From Nocardia miyunensis NBRC 108239 (GTDB lineage Bacteria > Actinomycetota > Actinomycetes > Mycobacteriales > Mycobacteriaceae), in contig NZ_BDBQ01000041.1 in assembly GCF_001613065.1 (NCBI RefSeq), forward strand, positions 1 through 63,103: a stretch of DNA of 63,103 bases. Direction: 5' to 3'. The notes beneath the pieces were generated by a model that was not told the origin of the DNA, ran no database searches, and was given only the letters and a program-made list of their open reading frames with translations. A program made the translations under genes and the position numbers. Each line of letters begins with the position of its first letter. The first letter of the stretch is position 1. This document shows positions 25,854 through 33,886 of this stretch, piece by piece.

Positions 25854-26285
25854 TCAGTGATCCAATTCGCGCGCGACGCCGCGGACGACCTCGGCGATGC
25901 GCTGAGCGGTCTTGCGGTCCGGGTACTTGCCCTTGCGCAGATCCGGCTGCACCTTCGCCTCCAGCAGGGTGATCATGTCCTCGATCATCCCGTGCAGGTC
26001 GTCGGGCCCCTTGCGGGGATGCTGCGGCGCGGATTCCTTGTGCCCCTGGCCTTGTCCGCCGCGCACGGACGGCGGCGGCTCGAGCAGTTTGAGGCTCAGC
26101 GCCTGCGGTCCGCGGCGCCCGGCGGCCATCCCGAACTCAACCCGTTGCCCGGGCTTCAACCCCTCGACACCCTTGGGCAACGCAGACGACCGAACATAGA
26201 CGTCCTCCCCCTCATCCTGGGAAAGGAAGCCAAAGCCCTTTTCGACGTCGTACCACTTCACCTTGCCGGTCGGCACTGCGCTCAC
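25854..26285 (-). CDS. cspB: Cold-shock domain protein with C-terminal extension
   Basis: The 143-residue protein has an N-terminal cold-shock domain (about 5-68) with RNP1 'KGFGFLSQDEG' and RNP2 'DVYVRSSAL'. The usual His of VFVH is Arg here. The extension of about 75 residues is basic, then acidic and helical ('LHGMIEDMITLLEAKVQPDLRKGKYPDRKTAQRIAEVVRGVA'). It matches the longer CspB type (Rv0871 in M. tuberculosis as I recall) rather than the 67-residue CspA. Likely RNA binding. GTG start. Confidence 0.88.
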   Translation of the reverse strand: MSAVPTGKVKWYDVEKGFGFLSQDEGEDVYVRSSALPKGVEGLKPGQRVEFGMAAGRRGPQALSLKLLEPPPSVRGGQGQGHKESAPQHPRKGPDDLHGMIEDMITLLEAKVQPDLRKGKYPDRKTAQRIAEVVRGVARELDH

Positions 26286-26458
26286 CCGTTCGTCTTCGAA
26301 TGCCCGGACGGCCCGGACACGGTCATCGGCGCCGAAGATGCATCCGGCGCCCTTGCATTCGCGAAAAGAACGCGCCCCACACAGCTATGCAGGACGCGAA
26401 TGTCGTCGAGTCTACCCCGGTGACCATTCCCGAAGCACATCAGTTTTACGGTGCAGCA

Positions 26459-26692
26459 ATGCCGGATTCATCTTCTGACCGTCCGCCGCGCCGCGCCGCG
26501 GATCGGCTGCTGCCCGTCGCCGTGGGCCTGTTCGCGATCGGAGTGGTGGCGATCATCGCTATATTCCTGACTCCGGCGGTCTCCGACGCTCATCCGGGAT
26601 TGTGGCTGTATCTTGTCGCGATGGTGGCGACTCCGGGCGGACTTCTGCTGGCGATCGCGTTCGCGCTGTGGTCCGGCCGCCGGGCACGCTGA
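26459..26692 (+). CDS. Small two-helix membrane protein
   Basis: The 77-residue product has an Arg-rich N-terminus (RPPRRAADR) and two hydrophobic segments (about 18-38 and 47-68), ending WSGRRAR. A TACGGT -10-like element lies 6 nt before the ATG. It lies between the cold-shock and rpf genes, where M. tuberculosis has a small membrane protein gene. No family assigned. Confidence 0.6.
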   Translation: MPDSSSDRPPRRAADRLLPVAVGLFAIGVVAIIAIFLTPAVSDAHPGLWLYLVAMVATPGGLLLAIAFALWSGRRAR

Positions 26693-26754
26693 GGCCGCTC
26701 GACGAATCCGTTCAGCCGACACCAGGTATGCCCTGTTCACTATCGGTCTACACA

Positions 26755-26770
26755 TGTGATCTTCGTCACA
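26755..26770 (+). promoter_or_regulatory. CRP-type binding site upstream of rpf
   Basis: TGTGATCTTCGTCACA matches the cAMP receptor protein consensus TGTGA-N6-TCACA at all ten fixed bases. In M. tuberculosis the CRP homologue Rv3676 is known to control rpfA. It lies about 420 bp before the rpf start, upstream of the riboswitch. Confidence 0.7.
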
Positions 26771-26780
26771 TCACGATGAG

Positions 26781-26797
26781 GTCACAGGGTGGTCACG
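26781..26797 (+). promoter_or_regulatory. Possible MtrA direct-repeat site
   Basis: GTCACA and GTCACG are spaced 11 bp start to start, similar to the loose direct repeats bound by MtrA at cell-wall genes, including rpf genes in relatives. Short and degenerate, so tentative. Confidence 0.35.
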
Positions 26798-26959
26798 GAC
26801 CGTACTTGCATACGTGACAACCCACTTACCTGCACAGAAGCCGCGCGGAAGTCGTTGGGCGCGAGCGCGACCCGCCCGCACACGCCGGTTACCAAATAGT
26901 GATTTTTCGCGGCGATCGTCGTACCGTCTAACGCAGTCGGGAGCAGTCCCGACACCACC

Positions 26960-27180
26960 GGCCCGCCGCACCGAACCTCGCCCCGCGGGTACCGGACCCC
27001 AAGGAGACAGGGGCGAGGGCGGGGAACCCACGTTCCCTTACAGGCAGGGAAGCGGAACCGGCCGGCAACGACCGATTCCTTGGGGTGAAGCCCCGGTGCA
27101 CCACCCGGTGTGCCAGGGCCGGACGGCCTCTCAGTCCGAACCCGACAGCTCACCTCGCAGGCGCGTACGAGAGGAAGACA
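26960..27180 (+). ncRNA. c-di-AMP riboswitch (ydaO/yuaA type) before rpf
   Basis: The long rpf leader carries the conserved blocks in order: 'GGCGGGGAACCCACG', 'TTGGGGTGAAGCC', then 'CCGAACCCGACAGCTCACCT' and 'CGCAGGCG'. These are the ydaO/yuaA core. In actinobacteria this riboswitch sits in front of rpfA and other cell-wall hydrolase genes and turns expression off when c-di-AMP binds (established for Streptomyces rpfA). Boundaries are approximate. Confidence 0.88.
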
Positions 27181-27186
27181 CCCGAT

Positions 27187-27855
27187 ATGAGTGGACGCCA
27201 TCGCAAGCCGACCAACACCGGCCGTACCGTCGCCAAGGTCGCCGTCACGAGCGCGATGATGGGTGGTGCGGGCGTTGCCCTCGCCGGTCACGCCGCCGCG
27301 GCTCCCGACGCCGACTGGGACAAGCTCGCGCAGTGTGAGTCCGGCGGTAACTGGGGCATCAACACCGGCAACGGATTCCACGGCGGTCTGCAGTTCACGC
27401 CCAGCACCTGGGCCTCCTACGGCGGCACGCAGTACGCCTCCAGCCCCGAGCACGCCAGCAAGGACCAGCAGATCGCGGTCGCCGAGAAGGTTCTCGCGAC
27501 CCAGGGCTGGGGCGCTTGGCCCTCCTGCTCGTCGCACCTCGGTCTGCACAGCGGCGCGACGCAGCGCACCGCTCCCGCTACCAGCGCCAACGAGCAGGCG
27601 ACTCCGCGCATGCAGGCTCAGCCGGAACTCGCGACTCACTCGCAGGCCCCCGTGCAGCAGCAGCAGGCCGCGCCGGACGGCTCCCAGCAGGTCTTCCAGA
27701 CTGTCGACAAGGGCATCACGATCGCCCAGCAGCACGGCATTCAGCTGCCGCAGCAGGCCATGGATGCTTACAAGGCAGCCAAGGCCAGCGGCGTCAAGCT
27801 CGATCCCAGCGTGGTCAACTTCTTCGAGGCGAACAAGAGCTTCCTGCCCAACTGA
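27187..27855 (+). CDS. rpfA: Resuscitation-promoting factor (Rpf), secreted
   Basis: Lysozyme-like muralytic factor that helps dormant cells regrow. The 222-residue product has a signal peptide ending in AAAAP. The Rpf domain (about 41-118) carries 'WDKLAQCESGGNWGINTGNG' with the catalytic Glu, 'FHGGLQFTPSTWASYGG' and a second Cys in 'WPSCSSHLGL' for the disulfide. The Gln/Ala-rich C-terminal half ends with a helical stretch 'GVKLDPSVVNFFEANKSFLPN'. It has no LysM or G5 domain, so it is the compact secreted form. Controlled by the upstream riboswitch and probably by CRP. Confidence 0.92.
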   Translation: MSGRHRKPTNTGRTVAKVAVTSAMMGGAGVALAGHAAAAPDADWDKLAQCESGGNWGINTGNGFHGGLQFTPSTWASYGGTQYASSPEHASKDQQIAVAEKVLATQGWGAWPSCSSHLGLHSGATQRTAPATSANEQATPRMQAQPELATHSQAPVQQQQAAPDGSQQVFQTVDKGITIAQQHGIQLPQQAMDAYKAAKASGVKLDPSVVNFFEANKSFLPN

Positions 27856-27899
27856 TTCGGTCTGCCTGAGGCACGTTTCAGCTTTCTTATCGGGAAATA

Positions 27900-27939
27900 A
27901 GAGAAGGCCCCACATCCGAGAGGATGTGGGGCCTTCTCT
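27900..27939. terminator. Hairpin terminator after rpf, bidirectional
   Basis: A perfect 18-bp stem (AGAGAAGGCCCCACATCC with its complement) has a GAGA tetraloop and lies between convergent genes. It is one of the strongest hairpins in the window. Confidence 0.75.
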
Positions 27940-27948
27940 GCTACGTGG

Positions 27949-28137
27949 TCAGCGGTTGATCACCGTGTGCGGGTGCACATAGGGAATCTCTTCCGCCGGC
28001 ACCGGAAACTCGATGTCCTCACCGAACGGCGAAAGGCCACCGGAACGGGTCGACGAAAGTTCGGTGACCGCGTGGTCACCGTTGGCAAGCTGGGGCCAGC
28101 CGTTGTCGACGTAGGGTTTCTTCGATTTGTTCACCAC
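27949..28137 (-). CDS. Small conserved hypothetical protein
   Basis: The 62-residue protein opens (M)VNKSKKPYVDNGWPQL, a Lys-rich start, and ends EEIPYVHPHTVINR. Two adjacent GTG codons can start it. No domain is recognised. Position beside rpf and before the helicase-related gene fits the small gene I recall near Rv0863. Convergent with rpf across the shared terminator. Confidence 0.6.
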   Translation of the reverse strand: MVNKSKKPYVDNGWPQLANGDHAVTELSSTRSGGLSPFGEDIEFPVPAEEIPYVHPHTVINR

Positions 28138-28233
28138 GGCATCATTCTGGCACGACCGCCCCGATCAGTACACGCTCGCATGGGCACTCGGCGACCAGGA
28201 CGGCTCCCCCCAGCGCCCACCGGCGCGTCGCCG

Positions 28234-28239
28234 TACGCT
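28234..28239 (+). promoter_or_regulatory. -10 element for leaderless XPB-N/WYL gene
   Basis: TACGCT lies 7 nt before the ATG with no ribosome site. Inferred. Confidence 0.35.
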
Positions 28240-28246
28240 GGACAGG

Positions 28247-30643
28247 ATGACCACGACCGACCGCACGCCCCGGACCGGGGACGACCGTCCCACGGGAGCC
28301 GCTCCCGCCACCCGAGGCTCTGCCGGTGCCGCGCCGCTGGCCGACTGGTTGTCCGCCCGCGGTGACGACGATCTGGTCACCCTGCTGGAACTGCGCCCGG
28401 ACCTGGCCGTACCGCTGCCCGCGTCGATGACCGTCCTGGCCGCGCGGGCCGAACAGCGTGCATCGGTCCTGCGGGCCTGCGACGACCTCGACACGCTCGA
28501 TTTCGCGATCATCGAGACGCTGGCCGTGCACGGTGCGGCCTTTCCGAGCCGCACGGCCGCCCCGCTGCCGCGCAAGCAGTTGCACAAACTTCTCGGAGAT
28601 CGCGTGCCCGCCAAGACCGTCGACGCAGCCGTGGCCCGCCTCACCGCCCGCGCCCTGGTCTGGGGCACCAAGGAATTGCATGTGGTCGCGGCCGCGAAGG
28701 ATGCGCTGCCCTGGCAGCTGGGCAGCACCACCGAACTCCCCGACGCGCTGACCGAATCGGAGATCGTCGAGGCGCTGACCGAGATCGGTCCCCCCGAACG
28801 CGCCCTGCTGGACAAACTCGCCGCCACCGGTCCGCGCGGACGCACCCGCGACGCGGCCCCCGGCACCGCACCGGACCGCCCGATTCAGCGTCTGCTCGCA
28901 CATCGCCTGCTGAACTGGGTCGACGCGGAGACCGTCGAACTCCCGCCCGCGGTCGGGCAGGTGCTGCGCCGCGAGCCGGTGACCGATCCGCATGCGCTCG
29001 TGCCGCCGCGTCCCACCCCGGTCAAACACACCGCGGCCGATGTCAACGCCGCGGCGGCGGGCGAGGTAGGTGAGCTGCTGCGGCACTGCGGGGACATGCT
29101 CGAGGTGCTGGGCACCGCGCCCGCGCCCGCGCTGCGCTCCGGCGGACTGGGGGTGCGGGAGTTGCGCCGCATCGCCAAACAGACCGGCGTGGAGGAGACC
29201 CGCGTCGGCCTGCTCGCCGAGGTGCTCGCGGCAGCGCGCCTGCTGGACAAGGGAATTCCCGAACCACCGCCGCCGGACGACTCGCTCGACGACTGCTGGG
29301 CGCCCACGACCACCGCCGATGGCTGGCGCGAACATTCCCCGGCCCGCCGCTGGGTGACGCTCGCGCACGCCTGGCTGGAATTGGATCGCTTTCCCTGGAT
29401 GATCGGTCTGCGCGACGCCAATGACAAACCGCTCGCGGCATTGTCGATGGAACTGCGCAATATGCACGCGATCCGGGATCGCCGGGCGATTCTGAGCCTG
29501 CTGGCCGAATCCGCGCCCGGTTCCGCGGTGTCCGCCGCCGATCTGGCCCGGGTGCTGGCCTGGCGGCAACCCCGCCTGCGCAGGCACTTTCACACCGAGG
29601 CGGTCGAGCGCACCCTCGCCGAGGCCGCGACGCTGGGCCTGACCGGGCGTGGTGCGCTGACCTCCGCGGGACGCGCGTTGCTGCACGGCCCGGCCACCTC
29701 CGGCGATCCGGCCGTTCCCGAGGAGGCGCTGCGCAATGCCGAGGCCGAAATGGATTCCGCGCTACCGGATCCGGTCGATCACGTGCTGGTGCAGGCGGAT
29801 CTGACGGTGATCGCGCCCGGACCGCTGGTCCCGGATCTGCAGGGCCGGATCGCACTGGTCGCCGATATCGAATCGGCCGGTGCGGCAACCGTTTACCGGA
29901 TCGGCGAGACATCGGTGCGGCGCGCCCTGGACGCCGGGATGACCGCGGCCGAGTTGCATCAGCTGTTCACCGCGCGTTCGCGCACCCCGGTCCCGCAGTC
30001 ACTGACCTATCTGATCGATGACGTCGCCCGCCGGCACGGCCGGTTGCGGGCCGGTATCGCGCAATCGTTCGTCCGCAGTGAGGATCCCACGCTGCTGGCC
30101 GAGGTGCTGGCCGCACCGGTCGCCGAGCAACTGGCGCTGCGGGCGGTCGCGCCGACGGTGGCGATCTCGCAGGCCACGCTCGCCGAGGTGCTCGACGAAC
30201 TGCGGGCAGCGGGATTCAGTCCGGCGGGTGAGGATTCCTCGGGCGCGATAGTCGATCTGCGTCCGCACGGTGCGCGGATTCCCGCCCGCCCGAATACCCG
30301 CAACGCCTGGCGGCCCACCCTGCCCAGTAGCGAACAGCTCGGACAGCTGGTGGCCGAACTACGCGCCGGAGAGCGTGCGGCACAGGCGAAATCGGGTCAG
30401 GCGGTCCGCGCCGACGGTTCCCGCACCAGTACCGCGGCCACCATGGCCCTGCTACAGCTGGCCGTGCGGGTGCGCCGCCCGGTGCACATCGGATATGTCG
30501 ACGCCCAGGGGGTTGCCACCCAGCGCATCGTCGAACCGCTTCAGGTCTCCGGCGGCCAATTGAATGCCCTGGACCCGGTAACCGGTGCGGTACGCAATTT
30601 CACGCTGCACCGGATCGCGTCCGTGGCGCTGGTGGATCAATAA
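28247..30643 (+). CDS. XPB/Ssl2 N-terminal-like (Helicase_C_3) and WYL-like protein
   Basis: A 798-residue actinobacterial protein with repeated winged-helix-like regions (about 75-330). The middle segment 'PDPVDHVLVQADLTVIAPGPLVPDLQGRIALVADIES' is typical of the helicase XPB/Ssl2 N-terminal family. The C-terminal module 'RPVHIGYVDAQGVATQRIVEPLQVSGGQLNALDP' resembles a WYL fold. There is no Walker motif, so it is not itself a helicase. In M. tuberculosis its homologue (Rv0862c, from memory) neighbours ercc3; here the xpb gene is 3 kb away on the other strand. Probably acts in DNA repair with XPB. Confidence 0.8.
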   Translation: MTTTDRTPRTGDDRPTGAAPATRGSAGAAPLADWLSARGDDDLVTLLELRPDLAVPLPASMTVLAARAEQRASVLRACDDLDTLDFAIIETLAVHGAAFPSRTAAPLPRKQLHKLLGDRVPAKTVDAAVARLTARALVWGTKELHVVAAAKDALPWQLGSTTELPDALTESEIVEALTEIGPPERALLDKLAATGPRGRTRDAAPGTAPDRPIQRLLAHRLLNWVDAETVELPPAVGQVLRREPVTDPHALVPPRPTPVKHTAADVNAAAAGEVGELLRHCGDMLEVLGTAPAPALRSGGLGVRELRRIAKQTGVEETRVGLLAEVLAAARLLDKGIPEPPPPDDSLDDCWAPTTTADGWREHSPARRWVTLAHAWLELDRFPWMIGLRDANDKPLAALSMELRNMHAIRDRRAILSLLAESAPGSAVSAADLARVLAWRQPRLRRHFHTEAVERTLAEAATLGLTGRGALTSAGRALLHGPATSGDPAVPEEALRNAEAEMDSALPDPVDHVLVQADLTVIAPGPLVPDLQGRIALVADIESAGAATVYRIGETSVRRALDAGMTAAELHQLFTARSRTPVPQSLTYLIDDVARRHGRLRAGIAQSFVRSEDPTLLAEVLAAPVAEQLALRAVAPTVAISQATLAEVLDELRAAGFSPAGEDSSGAIVDLRPHGARIPARPNTRNAWRPTLPSSEQLGQLVAELRAGERAAQAKSGQAVRADGSRTSTAATMALLQLAVRVRRPVHIGYVDAQGVATQRIVEPLQVSGGQLNALDPVTGAVRNFTLHRIASVALVDQ

Positions 30644-30744
30644 TCCGTCGGGTACTGATGCGACAGACCCTCTATGCCGAGCATGAGGTATCCGAGGGAG
30701 CGGCCCAGAGTGCTGCTCAGCAGCATGAGTCCGTAGATATTCAT
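30637..30744 (-). CDS. Possible 35-residue small protein
   Basis: A short frame starts with ATG 8-12 nt after a strong GAGGAAGG ribosome site. The peptide opens MNIYGLMLLSSTLGRSLGYL and ends YPTDY, with an amphipathic or hydrophobic central part. It overlaps the end of the convergent XPB-N/WYL gene by 7 bp. The good ribosome site argues for translation; there is no homologue I know. Confidence 0.4.
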   Translation of the reverse strand: MNIYGLMLLSSTLGRSLGYLMLGIEGLSHQYPTDY

Positions 30745-30982
30745 TTGTCCGGCCTTCCTCGAAAATTCCTGCGGCACAGATTGTAAGCACAATTGTCAGC
30801 GGTGTCGTACCGTCACGTCTCACAACAGACCGTTCGGGCGATACACACGTGCCGTCACTGTCGCCCGGCGCGCCGCGCACGTTACCCCGAGAGCGATGAC
30901 GCAAGGACCTCGATGCCCGAAGCAGCCGGGCAGACAGCCGATTCCACGTGCCGGGGGTTCGGACTCCGCGTCAGCGAACGGA

Positions 30983-32392
30983 TCAGGTGTGCAGGGACCC
31001 GGGATAGAGGTACCGGTCGGCGGGGCGGGTGGCGCCGTCGAGCCAGTCGGCGAAGAAGCCGGACAGGTCGACCGGGGTCCGGGACTGCATGTATTGGCGA
31101 AACTCGGGCATCGAGGCGTTACCGTAGGCGTGTGATCGCACGAATTGGGCGACCGACGGGAAGAAGACCCCGTCGCCGATCAGACGCCGCAACGCGTGCA
31201 GGAAAAGCGGGCCGCGGGAGTAGACCGAGGTGAATTCCTTTCCGGCGCCGGGATTCTGCAGCCGCGTCTGCCAGTATTCGGGCCGGTTGCGCTCCCGGGT
31301 GAGCGTGCTGCGGTACTGCGCGTCGACGTCCTTGCCCTCCTTGCGTTCCGGCCACAGGTAGTCCGCGGTGTAGCTGGCGAAACATTCGTTCAGGCAGACG
31401 TCGGACCAGTTCTTCACCGACATCGAATCGCCCCACCACTGGTGCGTGTTCTCATGGACGACCGTGTGCAGAGTCGCCCAGGGGGCGTAGATCGGCCGGG
31501 TCTGGGTCTCCAATGAGAACGGCAGATCGGTGTCGACGTAGATGCCGCCGCCACTCTCGAACGGGTATGGGCCGTACAGGGATTCGAGGAAATCCAGCAC
31601 CTCCGGCAGCCGCCGCTCGATGTCCTTGCGCGCCACCGCTCGCGCGGCGAAGGCGCTGATCAGCGGCATCCCGTTCGCGCGACGCTGATTCAGGAAATCC
31701 AGGTGATCGATCGCGACGGTGGTCAGATACCCGAGCACCGGATGCTGCGTCGCCCACTGCACGGTCCGCTGCGGTCCGTGCACCTCGTCGCGCACGCGCA
31801 GCCCGTTCGAGATGACCTGCCACTCCTGCGGGACCGTCACGGTCAGGTCGAAGGTGGCCTTGTCCAGCGGAGTGTCGTTGAGCGGATACCAGGTCGCCGC
31901 CGAATGCGGCTCACCCGCGGCGAACGCCCCGCCGCTGGGTGAGATGGTCCAGCCGTGGTCGGAACTGTTCGCCTCGATACCGGAGTAGCGGACGGTCACC
32001 GTGAACGGAAGTCCGGGCAGAATCGGCAGGGCCGGTGTGATGTTCAGCTTGTGGTCGCCGATGCGCGCGAATCCGGCGGGCAGGTTGTTCACCGAAACCT
32101 GTTGCACGGCAGGGCCGTTGAAGTCCAGGTCGAACATCCGCAGCGGCTGGGTAGAGACCGCGTCCAGCCGTGCGTTCCCGGTCAGCTTGTGTGTCGGCGG
32201 ATCGTAATCGATGGCGACGGCGTAATGGCCGACGTGATAGCCGCCGTTTCCGTCGTCGGGATAGTAGGGATCGCCGAGACCCGGCGCGCCGACCAACGGA
32301 TCGGCAGGCGGCTGCGCCTGCGCGGGCAGCGACGCCCCGACCGCCAGCAGCGCACCGGCCAGGACTGCGCACAGCCATTTGCACGATGTCAT
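30983..32392 (-). CDS. Secreted M1-family metallopeptidase
   Basis: Zinc aminopeptidase of the M1 (gluzincin) family, 469 residues. It has a cleavable signal peptide (CAVLAGALLAVGASLPAQAQ). The N-terminal beta domain is followed by the catalytic domain with 'TVVHENTHQWWGD' (HExxH) and 'CLNECFASY' supplying the third zinc ligand Glu. In place of the usual GxMEN motif, this group has 'YVDTDLPFSLETQTRPIY', as in other actinobacterial members. ATG chosen after GGTGGAGAG. It is the last gene of a minus-strand run starting at xpb. Confidence 0.9.
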   Translation of the reverse strand: MTSCKWLCAVLAGALLAVGASLPAQAQPPADPLVGAPGLGDPYYPDDGNGGYHVGHYAVAIDYDPPTHKLTGNARLDAVSTQPLRMFDLDFNGPAVQQVSVNNLPAGFARIGDHKLNITPALPILPGLPFTVTVRYSGIEANSSDHGWTISPSGGAFAAGEPHSAATWYPLNDTPLDKATFDLTVTVPQEWQVISNGLRVRDEVHGPQRTVQWATQHPVLGYLTTVAIDHLDFLNQRRANGMPLISAFAARAVARKDIERRLPEVLDFLESLYGPYPFESGGGIYVDTDLPFSLETQTRPIYAPWATLHTVVHENTHQWWGDSMSVKNWSDVCLNECFASYTADYLWPERKEGKDVDAQYRSTLTRERNRPEYWQTRLQNPGAGKEFTSVYSRGPLFLHALRRLIGDGVFFPSVAQFVRSHAYGNASMPEFRQYMQSRTPVDLSGFFADWLDGATRPADRYLYPGSLHT

Positions 32393-32495
32393 GCGGACTC
32401 TCCACCCCTTCTCGGCACACGGGTTCCGGCGACGGTCGATGCTAACCCACGCGAAAGCCCAGGCCGGAGCGGCGCACCAGGCCGATCGTCCGCGA

Positions 32496-33140
32496 TCAGC
32501 CGCCCGTGCCCGAGACCGCCACACTCGCCCCCAGACCCATGATCATCACACCCCCGGCCCCGCCGACGGCCTCCAGACGCCGCGGCGACCGCGCGAACCA
32601 GTCGCGGGCGGTACCGGCCAGCAACGCCCAGGCACTGTCCGAAACCAACGCGATGAACAGGAATATCCAGCCCAGAATCAGCATCTGCAACGGCACCGAG
32701 CCGTGCGCGCGATCCACGAACTGCGGCAGCATCGCGGAGAAGAAGATGATCGCCTTCGGATTGGTCACCCCGACGATGAATCCCTGCCGGAACACCCGCC
32801 GATGCGCCGCCGGTTGCGCGGAGGTCGAGGCGGCCAGCGCCGTCCGCAGCGAACGCCGCTGCCGGATCGCCTGCGCGCCGATGTAGATCAGATACAGCCC
32901 GCCGCCGATCTTGACGATCGTCAACGCGATCGCCGAGGCCGCGACCAGCGTGCCGAGCCCGGCCGCGACCAGCGCCAGCATGGCCTGCACGCCGAGGGCA
33001 TGCCCCAGCACCGAAACCAGCGCTGCCCGTTTGCCGTCGGTCAGCGCGCGACCGATGGTGAACAGGACGCCCGGTCCGGGAATCACGATGATGATCGTTC
33101 CGGCCACGATGAATGCGAGCAGATTTGCGGCGGGCACCAT
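32496..33140 (-). CDS. LysE/RhtB family amino acid exporter
   Basis: The 214-residue membrane protein has about six hydrophobic segments. It starts with the family pattern 'IIIVIPGPGVLFTIGRALTDGKRAALVSVLGHALG' and has 'QGFIVGVTNPKAIIFFSAMLPQFV', the second LysE hallmark. It exports amino acids or derivatives; substrate unknown. The ATG is chosen for length. It is 35 bp after the DUF3239 gene and about 100 bp before the M1 gene in the same run. Confidence 0.9.
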   Translation of the reverse strand: MVPAANLLAFIVAGTIIIVIPGPGVLFTIGRALTDGKRAALVSVLGHALGVQAMLALVAAGLGTLVAASAIALTIVKIGGGLYLIYIGAQAIRQRRSLRTALAASTSAQPAAHRRVFRQGFIVGVTNPKAIIFFSAMLPQFVDRAHGSVPLQMLILGWIFLFIALVSDSAWALLAGTARDWFARSPRRLEAVGGAGGVMIMGLGASVAVSGTGG

Positions 33141-33175
33141 CTTTCGATCATACGAAGGCGCGCAAGGGCTTTTGG

Positions 33176-33853
33176 CTATCCGCGCAGTTCCTCGGGCAGC
33201 TGGTGCGGATCGAGCAGGAGGCGGCCGAAATCGGCGGTGCGCACCTTCTCGGCCAGGGATCGGTTGTCGGCCAGCAGTTTCCACTCGGCCTCGGAAATGG
33301 CTTCGCGGGCACGCTCGATGACCTCCGGATCGCGGGTGCCCCAGGCGATCGGCATCGCGCCGATCGACTGCCGCAGCCCGCCGACGGACAGCGGTGCGCG
33401 ATCGGCCCGCACGGTCACCGAGGGGATCCGCTCACCGGGCCAGGAGCGATGTCCGGGTAGCGATCGCACGGTGCGGGTGATCAGCGCATAGCGCGGCGCG
33501 GCATCGGATTTGGCCACGTTGACCAGGGCCAGCAGCAGCGCACCGCGCGGCTGCCGATCCGAGACGATCGCCGGGACGAGTTCGCCCTCGGCATACAGCT
33601 TTTCGATCCGGGCGCGATGCGGGGACCACAGCGCCACGAACAACGAGGTAACGGTGCCCAGTGCGAAGGCGACGGCCAGCAGGAACGAATACGGATGGTT
33701 CAACCAGATCAGCCCGGCGGTGCCGAGCCCGAGCACGACGGTCGCGGTGAACGCCAGGAATCGAAGCCTGCGAGTATCCGCGACGACCTCATTCACCGCG
33801 CGCGCATGTTCGCGATCAACCACGAACTGCAAACCTCGCACGGGTTCAGCCAT
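33176..33853 (-). CDS. DUF3239 domain membrane protein
   Basis: The 225-residue protein has two close hydrophobic segments (about 32-50 and 54-72) and a soluble C-terminal domain with 'GELVPAIVSDRQPRGALLLALVNVAK' and 'IPSVTVRADRAPLSVGGLRQSIGAMPIAWGT'. Family restricted to Corynebacteriales, function unknown. It begins 33 bp after xpb and is likely co-transcribed with it. Confidence 0.75.
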   Translation of the reverse strand: MAEPVRGLQFVVDREHARAVNEVVADTRRLRFLAFTATVVLGLGTAGLIWLNHPYSFLLAVAFALGTVTSLFVALWSPHRARIEKLYAEGELVPAIVSDRQPRGALLLALVNVAKSDAAPRYALITRTVRSLPGHRSWPGERIPSVTVRADRAPLSVGGLRQSIGAMPIAWGTRDPEVIERAREAISEAEWKLLADNRSLAEKVRTADFGRLLLDPHQLPEELRG

Positions 33854-33886
33854 TACCAGGTTCCTCCGTCCGGTTGATCGACTGGC

